This document shows, piece by piece, positions 19,734 to 30,285 of a stretch of 41,510 nucleotides of DNA. The stretch lies in contig BFEA01000366.1 of the NCBI GenBank assembly GCA_003427395.1, positions 619,008 to 660,517 on the forward strand, in the 5' to 3' direction. A model generated the notes under the pieces. The model had not been told where the DNA came from. It made no database searches and worked only from the letters and a program-made list of their open reading frames with translations. Position 1 is the first letter of the stretch. Each line of letters begins with the position of its first letter. The stretch is from Chara braunii (taxonomy: Eukaryota; Streptophyta; Charophyceae; Charales; Characeae). Position numbers and translations under genes: made by a program.

Positions 19734-20717
19734 CTATGCACAGGTTTTAGACCAGAACGGTGAATTTTTTCTCCGGTCCGTATCGAAGGAATCATCGGGA
19801 CGTCTTGTAGTCAGAATATCCTCGAAATATAGTTGAGCATATTGACACATACCTGAGGGGTCTGACTTAATAGGTGCAGAGTTAGAGAAGGGGTGTGACA
19901 ACTCACGGATCAACGGTTTAGTCTTCTGCAGTATCAACCTTCGGAAGGTTTCCTTGTTAATTTTTTCATTGGTAATAATGCCTTTTTGATATAGCCATGA
20001 TTTTCGTTTTTCCTGTTGCATGATTTGAAGACTTTCAAGTTCGTCAGCGCTCTTTTCTGGACCGCTGTCCAATAGGCGTCTGAGATTGGGTGTTTGCCAA
20101 CGTTTTTTCCTGCCTGCTTTATTCTGTTAATCCATGTGTGTTCTGTTCTGTGAACTTCCACTGCCTTGATTCGTGAGAATACTTCAAAATAATTTTTCAT
20201 TATATTCAATCATGTCTCAAACCAAGATTCAATGTCACAGAACAGATTGCGTGTTTTTTGCCACTTTTCCCAGTCTTTCTTAGCCCATCCGACTAGCTTT
20301 TCGTCTTTCAAGTTCTCAACATTTAGGCGAAATGAGGACCTTCCGGCATTGGAGGGATCCAGAATATTGAGAACCGTTGTTACTGGGTAGTGATTTGATA
20401 TGGAAGCTGTACCTATTTCCACCTTCAGACATCAATCCCATAAGGTCCCTCTTGCTAGGAAGAAGTCAAATCTATGTCTGACCGGTGGCATTTGTGATCC
20501 GTGCCATGTGTATTCTTGAGCCTCTGGGTGGAGTGTACGGTAGGCATCTACAAACTGTTGTGATTCCGTTAATGCGTGTAATAGGCGTCCATCCGCACAA
20601 ATGGGCTCCACTTTCGGCGAGTCAAGGCCGGGGTTGAGCACTGTGTTCCAGTCTGCTGCAATGAGCAGGTTGGGATTGTCTGGCAAAATGTGCCAAGAAT
20701 TTGCCATTTCCACCTCA
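19734..20717 (-). pseudogene. LINE-3 ORF2, endonuclease remnant and linker
   Basis: From 20713 on the minus strand: ADWNTVLNPGLDSPKVEPI (endonuclease Asp/Asn motif with the preceding Gly changed to Ala), GYTW-like YTWHGSQMPPVRHRFDFFLARG, a stop, then ISNHYPVT where SDHYPV is expected, so the catalytic Asp of that motif is Asn. The linker carries FSRIKAVEVHRTEH and, in another frame, KINKETFRRLILQKTKP and GMCQYAQLYFEDILTTRR, parallel to LINE-1. At least two stops and one frame change occur. Confidence 0.8.
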
Positions 20718-20735
20718 GGGCATACTCACACGGCG
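20718..20735. mobile_element. Left end of a family B-related MITE, split by LINE-2
   Basis: The sequence GGGCATACTCACACGGCG is a family B terminus. TCA precedes it (20715-20717). LINE-2 begins directly after it, and ACTCACACGGCG is repeated after the LINE-2 poly-A at 28066-28077. The MITE therefore existed before LINE-2 arrived. Its far terminus was not found. Confidence 0.6.
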
Positions 20736-21728
20736 GGGGACTCTGACGAACTGAAAATACAATGCAAAGGGGGGCGCCGCGGCTGGGCGGCTGCGCTAAT
20801 CGAGCGCTAATTTTAGCCGCTCCGAGCTGGCGCTGGCCCGGGCTGACGTTGAATCCATTCCTTCCTTTGGTCGGACCCGGACCTTGCCTTGTCGCCACCC
20901 TCGCCATCGTTGACAAGGAGCGAAGGATCCATCTCACTCATCCTACGTGAGTGCTGGCCTTGCCAGCTAGGATTCCTTTCGAGGTAACCTTCGGAAACCC
21001 CTTGGTAAGGGGATCCAGTGGCATAGTCCCAGTTCGATGTAAGTATCTCCTCCTTTGTTCAAGTACATAGGCGTCATCATCCTGTGAGTTTTCACCCTGG
21101 AGGGAAGCAGCCAAAGAGGGTGAAGACCGTCCGTTGTTGAAGATGAAGAAAAACTTAGTGTGGCGGGGAGTGGCTCGTGGTTCACTAGACCTAGGTCACA
21201 GCCAGAAGACGGTTGCTTGAGTGCGGTGCCCTCGATAAACTAAGCTAAGCTATCCTATGGCGCACCGTCAACAGTATTAGGTATCCCTTCCCAAGAGGGG
21301 GGGAGGAGGCAAACAGGGCCAAGGAGAGTGGAAGGGAAGGATTCTAGGCAATTATTGAGAAATTTGGGGGAGGACTCAAGGTGGTTGAATGATCCAAGCA
21401 TCCTTTATTGATTCAAGGGGAGGACTCAAGTAAGAGAGGTGGAGATATTAGACCTTCGTCCTGGGTGGTCAGAGGGGGGACACAGCTTCATCGAGGCGTG
21501 TACAGTAGAGGTGGCGGGTCCGTAGTGCAAGAACTTGGTGCTGGCCCTGCAGGGTGAAGAGGTGGTGGACTCAAACGACGTAGGCAGGAGGTACCTCTCC
21601 CTCGCATAGGGTAGGATAAAAAAATCAGTGGTCCGAGTAATTGGTTCAATGGGGCGGCTACAAGGTTGAGGATATGCGGATCAGCACGGTGGAGGAGATA
21701 GAAGGATAACTGCCTGAGGCAATCTTTT
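20736..21728 (+). other. LINE-2 5' UTR
   Basis: About 1 kb, GC-rich and non-coding as far as I can see. GGGGAGGACTCAAG occurs twice (about 21367 and 21418), giving a small internal repeat. It probably holds the internal promoter. Confidence 0.5.
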
Positions 21729-22487
21729 GCAGGTCCAAGGCGTATTTGGGCAAACTCGAGGCTCCCGCCACATCATCCTCAAGCACACTCTTCTCAAGGT
21801 CGCCAGCAGGGCCAACAGCGTCAGGCACCAATTCAGAGCAATCAAGCTTCGGCCCAACCCCACACCAATCAGGTCCCTGCACCAGTGCAGGGAGGTACAA
21901 TTAGGTACTCACTCAAGACTGACCCTGCAGCATCAGCAGGCTGATGCGCTGGGCATGGGTACACCTTCACATCCGGGATCTCAGAGAGGTCCGCAAAACT
22001 GGACGGGTCCCCCATCAGCTGTCTACACGGAACAAGTCCCGGTCTAGTATTATGAAGACAAGGGTCAAGCGTTCCAACCACCGCCTTATGTACCACAGAT
22101 GGAAAGCTTTGTTTTGCCGAGGGCTGGTACAGCGGCAGAGCTGTATGGACCGGCTCCGCTTCAGAAAGTGGGCTACCAGCAGCAATACACTGTAGGTACC
22201 AGATCCATGTAGGCCTAGGGTGGTGGGGAGACACCAGGGTCTCAAGGTGTCTACGGCACCCCCACAGTTCTTCGAACAATACCAGTGAGGCCTCAGCAGG
22301 TGTTAGTAAGCAGGGTTGCTGAGACACCTCTCTCAGCTTACCACAGAGGGCGTCAAGTGGAAGGCCTGAGCCACTCGAAAATGGGACAGCCGGCGGCCCA
22401 GGATTGGGACAGTCGATATGGGACCATGGAGCAGAAGGGGGGGCACATTGATCCAAGGGAGGAGCGCAAGGAGGGCTAGACCAGGAT
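21729..22487 (+). pseudogene. LINE-2 ORF1, Gln/Pro-rich N-terminal part
   Basis: In one frame (21729-21940) the product is Gln-rich (GRQQGQQRQAPIQSNQ). It continues in the next frame with QPPPYVPQMESFVLPRAG and VGYQQQYTVGTRS up to 22479. In-frame TAG codons at about 22045, 22210 and 22216 fall where Gln (CAG) would suit the composition. No zinc knuckle or RRM-like block is recognisable here, unlike LINE-1. The start codon is uncertain. The assignment rests on position and composition, so confidence is limited. Confidence 0.5.
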
Positions 22488-23315
22488 TTGGGTAGTCATG
22501 CAGCCTCCTCAAGGTCCAGAGTAGTAATGGGCAGCGAGTTCATCGGTGATGATAGGGCGCTGGGAGGGTCAGGGTTTCTACGGGTGGAGGTCTCTATGTC
22601 GTCTACGGGCAGTTCAGGAGAACCGGGGGCTGACTCAGACATGTCTAGTAAGCGGGGCTACAGAAACCGACAGGGGTGTGATCCACGTACAATCGAAAGG
22701 AGAATGGTGTCGTTGGTATGCGCAATGATTGGCAGCACTGCATTCTTTCTAGGTCTGGCACAGTCAGACGGAAGACCGTGCCTCCCGTCGGTGGCTACTG
22801 ATAAGACTCCGTTACCAGGTGAAATTCTGACACGGACAAAATTCCTGTTTGGGGATACTTTCCCCATCAGGATCATACCGAGTTATGTGATGGTCATCTG
22901 TGTAGTACCATTGGAAGACAGGACGTTAAAATTTTATTTTCCATTATTGGATGTTCGCTTGGACCCTCTGACAGCAGAAACACTTACACAGGCAGGTGTA
23001 AAGTGGTTTCACTTGGATGCACTGAGAGAAGCAAACAACCATGAACTCGAGGTTATCGTCGTGACTGATGAAGTCATTGCGCTTGTGTTGTTGAAGGTCA
23101 ATGAGACACTGTCTGGCAGTCGTAACCTACGCTCCAGATTCATGCTGGACTCGCTGATAGAGGGCTGGTGTTCTGCGTCACATCGAAGCCATTCAGGAGG
23201 GAGCTCAAGACAAAGCCCGATGCATGAGTCCCCAGTCCAAGGAATGCCCAGGTGGGGTGATGAACCAGATTTCCGCATCCAACACCCAGCGGAAGAAGGG
23301 GCTACTAATGGTTAA
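22488..23315 (+). pseudogene. LINE-2 ORF1, conserved C-terminal domain
   Basis: An open frame of 275 residues ends seven bases after the ORF2 start. The last ~150 residues (about 22700-23180) align with the LINE-1 ORF1 C-terminus: LVCAMIGSTAFF, PIRIIPSYVMVICVV, LKFYFPLLDVRLDP, SRFMLDSLIEGW. The matching parts in LINE-1 are LICANSSKGVMV, QVRVIPNARVGCVT, RARLYFVVLDARMD, FADVLRVPWL. I cannot name the family. The first ~70 residues are Ser/Gly-rich and may be in a shifted frame. Confidence 0.6.
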
Positions 23316-24590
23316 GTTGAAGCTAGCTACATGGAACGTGTGGGGCCTAGGCCCTAGGAAATACAACAGGGAGAGAGAAGAGGAAGAGGGTGAAGTCGTG
23401 GATGTTTAAGCAGAAAGTGGACTGTTTATGCCTTCAGGAAACAAAATTGGGAGAGGATAAGTTGCATCTAGTGCAAGGGTGGTGGGATGACCCGCAGTAC
23501 TGGGATCCAACGCAGGGTATGAGAGGGGGCCCGGGGTGGCTACACTCCGGCACAGATCTCTGCAAGCAGACATTGTGGATGCTGAAACAGATCTGTGGGG
23601 AAAATGGTCCTTGGTGGTGAGACTGATTTCGAGACAGAAGGAATGGGTGATCATGACGGTTTACGTGCCATCAGATCCAACTTTAAGTGCAGAGTTTTTC
23701 CAAAATCTGGTCACAATAGTGCCTCAGACAGACGACTGGTAATCATGGGGCACTGGAACCTTTCCTTGGATGAAGCTCTAAGCAGGGATACCCGGTCAGC
23801 AGGGAGAAGAGATACGGTAGCTCTGACACAGTTCATTGAGGAAGGAGACCTGTTGGACCCCTTTCGTAGTCTGAATCCAAAATTACGAGGGTACACCTGG
23901 TACTCCAGCTCCCGTACTCAGGCAGATGACCATCACAGGGGAGTAGTGAGACGTAGAATAGATTACTGTCTAGTCAGGAAAGAGCTGGCTCAGGCCATCA
24001 CTCATGTCCGTCAGCAGTCACATCCCCTGTCGGACTACAAACCGGTGTTAACGGACTTAGTGCTCTCATGGGCGTTAGGGAGGGGCAAGAGTTATTTTAA
24101 GTTGAACGCCCAGAACTTGGAGGACCCCGGACTGCTGAGTTGGGTACACTCCCATTGGGAGAGCTGGCAAGACAAGATACCCCTTTTCCCGTTTACAGCA
24201 GACTAGTTAGATCATAACTTAGATGGGGGTACAGCGGTAATTTCTGGAATGTTAGATGTAAGTTCGAGAATCCTAGCAAGAGAGCGGAACATGAAAGACG
24301 ATCTGTGCAGAAAGAGGGTAGAGGAGGCGGAAAGGAGAATGGAATTGCATCCCATCTCCGAACCAGTTTGGGCCAGGGAGAGGGAAATCAGACTGTCGAA
24401 ATGAGAAAAACTGCAAATGGAGAAACAGACACGGTGGGAGGAGATGCTGAAAGTCAAAGGCATCTTGGTTCATGATCGGATCACGAAAGAGACGTTCCTC
24501 AAGTTGCTGCCCAGCGCCTCCTTCCATCAAGTTGTGCAGCTGAGTCATCCGTTTGTGAAAGACGCCCCGCAAGCCACCACCTAGGAGGAT
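23308..24590 (+). pseudogene. LINE-2 ORF2, part 1: endonuclease and linker
   Basis: ORF2 starts at ATG 23308 (MVKLKLATWNVWGLG), overlapping the ORF1 end by 8 bp. Frames change near 23385, 23530 and 23600. Motifs are CLCLQETKLG (Glu present), IMGHWNLSLDE (GDWN expected, so Asp is His), RRRIDYCLVRK and LSDYKPVLTD (SDH expected, so the catalytic His is Tyr). The nuclease would be dead. From about 23595 one frame runs through the linker into the RT, interrupted only by stops at 24204, 24402 and 24582. Confidence 0.8.
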
Positions 24591-25562
24591 ATGTTGGAGT
24601 ACGCAAAGTTATATTATGCAGACATCCTTACGTTAAGGCGGGTTCTGGACTCAGTAAACTCAGATTTGTCCCTGGAGTTGGATATGTGGCAGGACACTAC
24701 AGTTCAGCTATCAGTGGAGGAGAGGCTGGCCCTAGACAAACCGATCATGCTGGAGGAGTTGAAGCAAACATTGAAGTCAATGGCCCCAGGGAAGTGCTCG
24801 AGACGAGGCGGCCTAACGGTGGAGTTCTACCGAGCCTGTTTGGATGTGTTGGGCCCGTCGCCTGTGGAAATCTACAATGAGGTGTTGACCCATGGGGTTA
24901 TCCCAGAGATGTTCAAAAAAGGAGATAAGGCGAATATCAGGAATTACCACCCCATTTCAGTCCTGAACGTTAACTGCAAACTGCTGGCAAAAACCTTGGC
25001 CTTACGTCTGCGGAGGATCTATCCAAGATTGGTGGAGGGTGACCAAGGAGCCTTCGTTCAGGGTTGCTCCATCTTTGTCAATATCCTAACAACGATTGAG
25101 AGCATTGAGGTGATCCAAGCGGAGAACTTGGATTTCACGGTTATGTTGTTGGATATAGAGAAGGCGTATGATAAGGTAGGGTGGTCCTTTGTCCTCACTG
25201 CACTGAGGAAGATGGGGTTCGACGAGGGTTTTTCCGAATGGGTGATTGCGATGTATTCATTGGCCACCTCATCAGTCCAGGTCAATGGGCACCTCTCAAA
25301 CTCCTTCCCCCTCTCTAGATCGTTGCGACAGGGCTGTCCCTTGGCCCCTCTTCCATTTGTGTTGCAGTTGGAGATCCCGATGAACCGCATCTGCAAGCAC
25401 CCACGGATGAGAGGACTTTCGGTCTCTACCATCCGAGAATGCAGAACGAAAGCTCTAGCAGACGACCTGTTCTTGATCTCAGCCAATAAAGTGGATTCGA
25501 TGGACGCGGTGAAGGAGATGCTGGCAGAGTACTCGCTGCTATCAGAGGTCTTAGTAAACTAG
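24591..25562 (+). pseudogene. LINE-2 ORF2, part 2: reverse transcriptase, long open segment
   Basis: This segment of 323 codons has no break. Motifs: EYAKLYYADILTLRR, the PGKCSRRGGLTVEFYRA fingers, NYHPISVLNVNCKLLAKTLA, VMLLDIEKAYDKVGWSF (motif A Asp and the Trp that is a stop in both other LINEs), SLRQGCPLAPLPF (motif B) and ALADDLFLIS (motif C Asp pair at about 25462-25467). It ends with TAG at 25560 where the other LINEs have an Asn-Trp/Leu codon, so TGG to TAG is likely. All catalytic residues are kept; this is the best preserved RT in the window. Confidence 0.9.
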
Positions 25563-27040
25563 AGCAAATCCAAGTATTTGTTGCCAGAGGGTCGGGTACT
25601 GCATGTGGACTGGGGCATGCAAAGGGTAGATTCGGAGACAGAAGAGTGTTTTGTAGGGTTAATGGTTAGTACCCAGTTAATGAGTATCACACAGGGGGCA
25701 ATTCTACAGCAAAGGATTCAGGTCAGATTAAAGGTGTGGGGACCGGCCTGACATTTATCACTTATGGGTAGAGCCATGGTCATTGGTCATCGATGTGACA
25801 CTGTTCTCCCTCATCTGGTTCATGGGAATAGTCAGGGAGCTCGCAGCAGCAGTGGTTGCATAGATCCGAAGACTGGCATCCAAGTTCCTTTGGAAGCCTA
25901 GAGCGACAGCAGAGGAAGGTTTCATATCGAAAGTTGCCTTGGATCTTATCACTTACCCCAAGGAACAAGGGGGTCTTGGAGTGATCGACCCACAGCAGAA
26001 GGATCATGCACAACTGAGGCAGTGGCTGGCCAGGGTGGCTATGGCGGACAGCAAGGATGATTGGATTTTACTGGCAGAAAGAATCCTGATGAGGGATCGG
26101 GGTCTGAGCCGTGCAGGTGATGTAAGGCTCTGCTTTTTCATTAAATCCTTTCTGAAGAAGAAGCTTTCTTCGGAGTTTTGGGAAGCAGTAATAAAGGTCT
26201 GGCTCTGTCACCCCCCTGAAGTCCATGTGCCGCCAGGTACAAAGAAGAGATTTTGAGGCAGGGTCTGTTTGAAAACTGTTTCATCCTGGACAGTGAGGGG
26301 ATTCCCTTCTCTGCAGGATCAACCCCGGGTGCATTCGGTAGAGCTTGGGTTCGTCGGGGCATTTCCAGAATTGCAGACCTGTGGGCCGAGCTACAAGGTA
26401 TCTGGAAACCATACGGAGAGGTTCTACCTGCTTTGCAAGGACTGTGGCACTCAGAGGAACACTGGCAACAACTGCTGCGAGCTATTCTGGATCACTAGAA
26501 GCAGTTGTTGGGTCCAAAAGGGCTAGACCCTATTGGCATTTGGTATGCCCCTACGGCAAATGAGGAGAGACAGGGAGGAGACGAACTCTGGGAACAACGA
26601 TTGACAAACTGCGGTTTCCGAGACGTTCGGAAGTGGAATGTGGGGGAGCAGTCAGGGTTGGTGGTACCGGGTGGAGAGGAAACTATCAGGCAATGGACAA
26701 ACCTCCCCAAAGTAACGAATATCGAAACTCGAAACCAGAGAGGGACAATACTATCTACAAGGTGGGTGGTAAAGATTCCCCTGCGAGAGTTATCCATAGA
26801 CCCTCTAGCATGACGGTGGAGAGGAGGTACAATATCAAGGGTTAATCCCCGAGGGTTGGATCTCTCCAACTTCACAGTAAATGAATCCTAGAGGCTGGCA
26901 ACCAGCAAAGGGAGGAACCCAGCAGGTGTGGCAGTAGTAAGATGGAGTGCGGTTATGTTGGAAGACCTTCAGGGAAAGAGGGAGAGTTTCTTAACATGTA
27001 GAATATTCTGCTCTCTCTGCCAGACCTCAAACAAGCAAGC
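25563..27040 (+). pseudogene. LINE-2 ORF2, part 3: RT thumb and spacer
   Basis: 25563-25740 continues in the RT frame (KYLLPEG, WGMQRVDSETEECFVGLMV) to a TGA at about 25749. 25939-26256 carries GLGVIDPQQKDHAQLRQWLARVAMA and FFIKSFLKKKLSSEFWEAVIKVW. 26253-26498 carries TPGAFGRAWVRRGISRIADLW. 26505-26813 includes VGEQSGLVVPGGEETIRQW. The order matches the LINE-1/LINE-3 spacer. Several frame changes are present. Confidence 0.7.
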
Positions 27041-27535
27041 TTGTTGTGGATGCTATCGTTGTTGGTTACCCCTTCTGCGGTTTGCCTATGGAGAAGAAGG
27101 ATCGAGGTGGTGCTGACCTGCCCCTGCTGCTCCTGGCCTTTTGAGTCCACTAAACATTTGTGGTGGGACTGTCCGACCTCGAGAAGGGTGTGGAGGTGGT
27201 GGGAAGATCATTGGGGAAGGATAACGGGAGAGGGGATTCAGTGGAATGAAAGATGGGTTTTGCTAGGTTTTGAAGGGGACACACAATCGGGGAAGAAAGA
27301 CTGGCCGTATGTGGCACATGTGGCTAGGGCAGTAATCTGCTCTGTGATTTGGGCAGACAGAAACAGGGTCAAATTTGAAGGCCGCCCATTCTCGGATCTG
27401 GATACCAAGGCGGGCATTAAAAGGGGACCGAGGAGAGCAATATGGGCTGACTGGCGCAGGAAAGCCAGGTGTAGCAAGGGCCCAAGGAGAAACCTTTGGT
27501 GGTTTATGAGATCGTGGGTAAAAGGAATCAGTTAA
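27041..27535 (+). pseudogene. LINE-2 ORF2, part 4: zf-RVT-like C-terminus
   Basis: An open segment of 164 residues with CPCCSWPFESTKHLWWDCP, then SRRVWRWWEDHWGRI and WPYVAHVARAVICSVIWADRNRV. Cys-x2-Cys ... His ... Cys spacing fits a zinc ribbon like zf-RVT. The leading LLVTPSAVCLWRRRIEV matches LINE-3 LLVTASAVWLHSKGMEI. The frame ends at 27533-27535. Confidence 0.8.
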
Positions 27536-28047
27536 CGGGGGTACATACCACGCGTGGCCTTGTGATCTTGAGGTGGTTGAGTAGCTAAGGGTAGAGGGGA
27601 ATAGTTGGGAGTAGTAGGTTAGGAGGAGAACCATTGAAGTAGGGGACCTGGGTACTTGGTCAATAGGGGGGAGGCTAAAGAGTGTCAGGTTTGTAACCAG
27701 GACACTCGGTTATGTAGGGACGCAGTGGTCCGATAGGAGAGCGTCCAGAGAGCAGATGAATAGTGGTTTCCACCGGGTCGTTTAGACCCGGTCGTCCCTA
27801 TAGGCGTCTGCAGCAGACTAGGTGGTTGATATTAGGAAGCTCTCTGGAGTAACGGTTTGTAATAAGGAATTCATTGTTGAGTGATCCAAAAGGTTAACGG
27901 TGGTATTAAGAGTTGAAGGTTAGGTGGGCTCCCAGCTCGTCTGGGACCGTAAGCTAAACCGGCTGAAGCTGCCGGGATAAACCCGAGTTGAATTGTGAGG
28001 ACCTCGGCCTCCTATTCTGATTTGCTGTTCATGAAAGTAATTTTTTG
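27536..28047 (+). other. LINE-2 3' UTR
   Basis: About 510 bp of non-coding sequence ending directly in the poly-A tail (28048-28066). A near-perfect palindrome, CCGGGTCGTTTAGACCCGG, lies at about 27773-27791 and could form a hairpin of the kind LINE RTs sometimes recognise; that role is only a guess. Confidence 0.6.
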
Positions 28048-28065
28048 AAAAAAAAAAAAAAAAAA

Positions 28066-28105
28066 ACTCACACGGCGACCCCAAATCCGCAAAATATGCG
28101 GATTT
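28066..28105. mobile_element. Target-site duplication and continuation of the MITE split by LINE-2
   Basis: ACTCACACGGCG repeats 20724-20735; the following ACCCCAAATCC-type sequence resembles the inner part of the related element end at about 38195-38233 (reverse complement). A small hairpin, AATCCGCAAAATATGCGGATT, is at 28084-28104. Confidence 0.5.
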
Positions 28106-28537
28106 TTTTTTTTTTTTTTTTTTTTTGAGAAACATAACACTTTTCATTCGAAATGAGACGACTGGGGCCCGGGAACACACCCCTACATGTCAACTCGGTA
28201 CAAACTTGTCGAGGCCAATACTCAGCATTAGGCTTCTGGAAACGGGTTCCAGTGTCTCTTAACGGAATCTCCAAAAGTAAAAAATTGCAGAGTAAATCTA
28301 TCGCAGTATAATATCCTTGTTGCACAGGAAGATACCAGCATGTTTCTAAGATGGAAACACTATTGCCAAAGAACAACGAGTTATAACTGCAAATCTCGAA
28401 AATGCACAAAGCAATTTTACGAGAGTTTTCAATTTAACCCTAAAATTTATTTCCAAAAGCATACTAACCTCTTAGATGCAAATCCAATTCTAAAATTCAG
28501 TCCAAATACGTACGAAATTTACTCATAACAAAAATTA
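28106..28537. other. Poly-T followed by a non-genic stretch
   Basis: About 22 T residues are followed by 410 bases without a convincing frame. A minus-strand retrocopy with its poly-A tail at 28106-28127 is possible, but its parent is not recognised. Confidence 0.4.
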
Positions 28538-29348
28538 TGCAATGAGACTCGCTTTCATCCACACTTCATATGCATGCAAAGAGGTTGCACAACAAACTAG
28601 CGACAAGCGTCCACTCAAAACTCAGAGATATGGTAACCAAGAACACAGTTCAGATACAATCTCACTTCAGATGGCTATGGCGCATACAAATCTTTGTTCG
28701 TCACTCACACAACACTGTTGTTCATACACCGGATCACCCTGGATATCCCACACGCGTCACGTTGTACACGCACACACACACACATGCTACTCCCTTCTAA
28801 CAGCTATGGCGGCTATGGCCGCTGCTATCCCTATCGCTATGGCTAAGCTCCTTCTCGCCCTCTTCATCCTCGGGCTCACTGCAGACCACCTCGCACAAGC
28901 CGCTATGGCAGCGCTTCCGCATGGCTTACTCAGGAATGAATGAATGGTTGGACGCTGCCTCTTGATTTATACTTTTGTAACTCGTTGGTCTGCCCCTTTC
29001 CATCGGCTCATGGTGCACACAGTCCCTCATGCTACTTGTGTGACTAGACAGGGACTGACTGGACCGGTACCGCTGACTGCATGGGTTTGCACTGCCAACT
29101 CAATGCAGTCGGCGAGTCACACTGTCGACGTAATGCAGTTGGGCTCACCACTTGCCCACTTGCCTCTGACTGAAACGTGAGGCAGCTTCGAAAAGCCACT
29201 CTCGGACCTTCCGAATTTCTGTGGACTTGGTCTTTCGAGTACTGTAGCAGCTATGACCTTGACCTTTCAAGACTGTAGCAGCTACGACCTTGACCTTTCA
29301 GGATTCCTACATCTAAGACCTCTACAGGGTTATGACTCCTATTTGACA
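28538..29348 (-). repeat. LTR copy 1 of a Met-tRNA-primed LTR element
   Basis: The direct repeat partner of 30299-30608 plus 35529-36033. On the minus strand it starts TGTCAAATAGGAG and ends CTCATTGCA, with TG...CA ends. It includes a 2x ~30-bp internal repeat (TAGCAGCTATGACCTTGACC type, about 29245-29308). Compared with copy 2 it has an extra ~30 bp near 29100-29130. No polypurine tract is evident beside it, so whether it is the true 3' LTR or a solo LTR is open. Confidence 0.7.
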
Positions 29349-30049
29349 GCTCAGATTTTGGGCCTACCGTGCCACACCGAGCAGCCCGCCGGTCACTACT
29401 GGTCCTTGGGAGGGTTCGTGTCCTCCGGGACAGTCGAGCCGTCAAACACAGCCTTTAGCCCTACTCAGCCCGTGTGGGTTTGGTCAACGAGGCCCTATCC
29501 TTCATACACGGAGCCCTATCACCTGGACAGAAGAGACTCGATGCAGAAAGAAGAGACGGACAGACTAAGACTCAGCAAGTACCATAGGGTGAGTGCACAT
29601 CCATAGGGCGAGGGGATAGGCTAAGGGCTTGGCGAGATTATACCAACTCCTGCTTGATCAAAATCGTGGTCAACGGCTCCGGTCAACGCTTCGGTCAACA
29701 CTTGGTCCACGAGGTCACACCCCGATCAACGCTCCGGTCAACCCTCTGGTCAACGCCCAGTCAACCTCTAGGTCGGCTGTGGCTGTCGGCACCTTCTTCC
29801 TCACTAACCTCCCTTCTCTTCCTCCTTTACCTTTCTTCTTTTTCGCCCTTTCTTCTTCCTTTTTTTTTTTTTTTTTTTTTTCACCCTTGGCTTTGTCTGT
29901 CTTCTCCTTCGTTGTCCCTCCTTCCTTCTTCCCCGGCTATGTCTCCTCCTTCATTCTATACTCCACCTTCCTCTCTCCTCCATGTTCCGAGCTCCGCGGC
30001 TATGGCCGCTACTTCCTCTTGGACCGCACAACCAATCTTGTATCACTCA

Positions 30050-30127
<78 letters not shown>

Positions 30128-30278
30128 TCGTCGTTGTCCTTTCTGCAGGTACGCGTCACCTTCCTCCGCAACGCAGCTATGGTGGACTTCTACTTCACGG
30201 TTGCGCACTTCAGCTATGGCGCCCTATGATGGCGCGCGTCTCTCCCCTGCTGAAACGGCAATGGCTCGTGAGATAGCG
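29349..30278 (-). other. Interior between the two LTR copies, essentially non-coding
   Basis: Only about 930 bp. It contains a degenerate ~13-15 bp minisatellite of the type GGTCAACGCTCC (about 29670-29775), a T-rich run at 29859-29881 and a 73-bp (CT)n at 30051-30123. A plus-strand frame rich in Pro, Ser and Tyr (29341-29606) resembles nothing I recognise. With no gag or pol, the element would be a non-autonomous type (TRIM- or LARD-like) if both LTRs belong to it. Confidence 0.5.
30051..30123. repeat. (CT)n microsatellite
   Basis: About 36 CT repeats. Confidence 0.95.
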
Positions 30279-30285
30279 GGTACCA

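Larger units (their letters stand above)
16765..20717 (-). mobile_element. LINE-3: 5'-truncated L1-type element, minus strand
   Basis: Read on the minus strand it holds the last part of the endonuclease (from 20717), linker, RT, spacer region and zinc C-terminus. Sequence identity of motifs to LINE-1 is high (for example QGAFVKHRSIMDNIAAT). There is no ORF1 and no first half of the endonuclease. The 5' edge coincides exactly with a MITE end at 20718 preceded by TCA, so a MITE insertion defines the visible break. The rest of the endonuclease was not found on the other side. The 3' end near 16765 has no visible poly-A. Confidence 0.8.
20736..28066 (+). mobile_element. LINE-2: apparently full-length L1-type element with target-site duplication
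   Basis: It is flanked by 12-bp direct repeats ACTCACACGGCG (20724-20735 and 28066-28077) and ends in 19 A residues (28048-28066). It contains a ~1-kb 5' UTR, ORF1, ORF2 (endonuclease, RT, spacer, zinc terminus) and a ~510-bp 3' UTR. Total length is 7.3 kb. Frameshifts and stops make it inactive. It is a different subfamily from LINE-1 and LINE-3: motifs are conserved but overall similarity is much lower and base composition is more GC-rich. Confidence 0.85.

Noticed and set aside
21869-22456. Minus-strand frame of 195 codons inside LINE-2 ORF1
   Set aside because: Overlaps the Gln/Pro-rich plus-strand frame, and its composition is what the reverse complement of that would give. No domain seen.
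29629-30276. Three overlapping plus-strand frames across the (CT)n region
   Set aside because: Dominated by Ser-Leu repeats from (CT)n and by a minisatellite; they lie in the interior and LTR of the retroelement, so not a gene.
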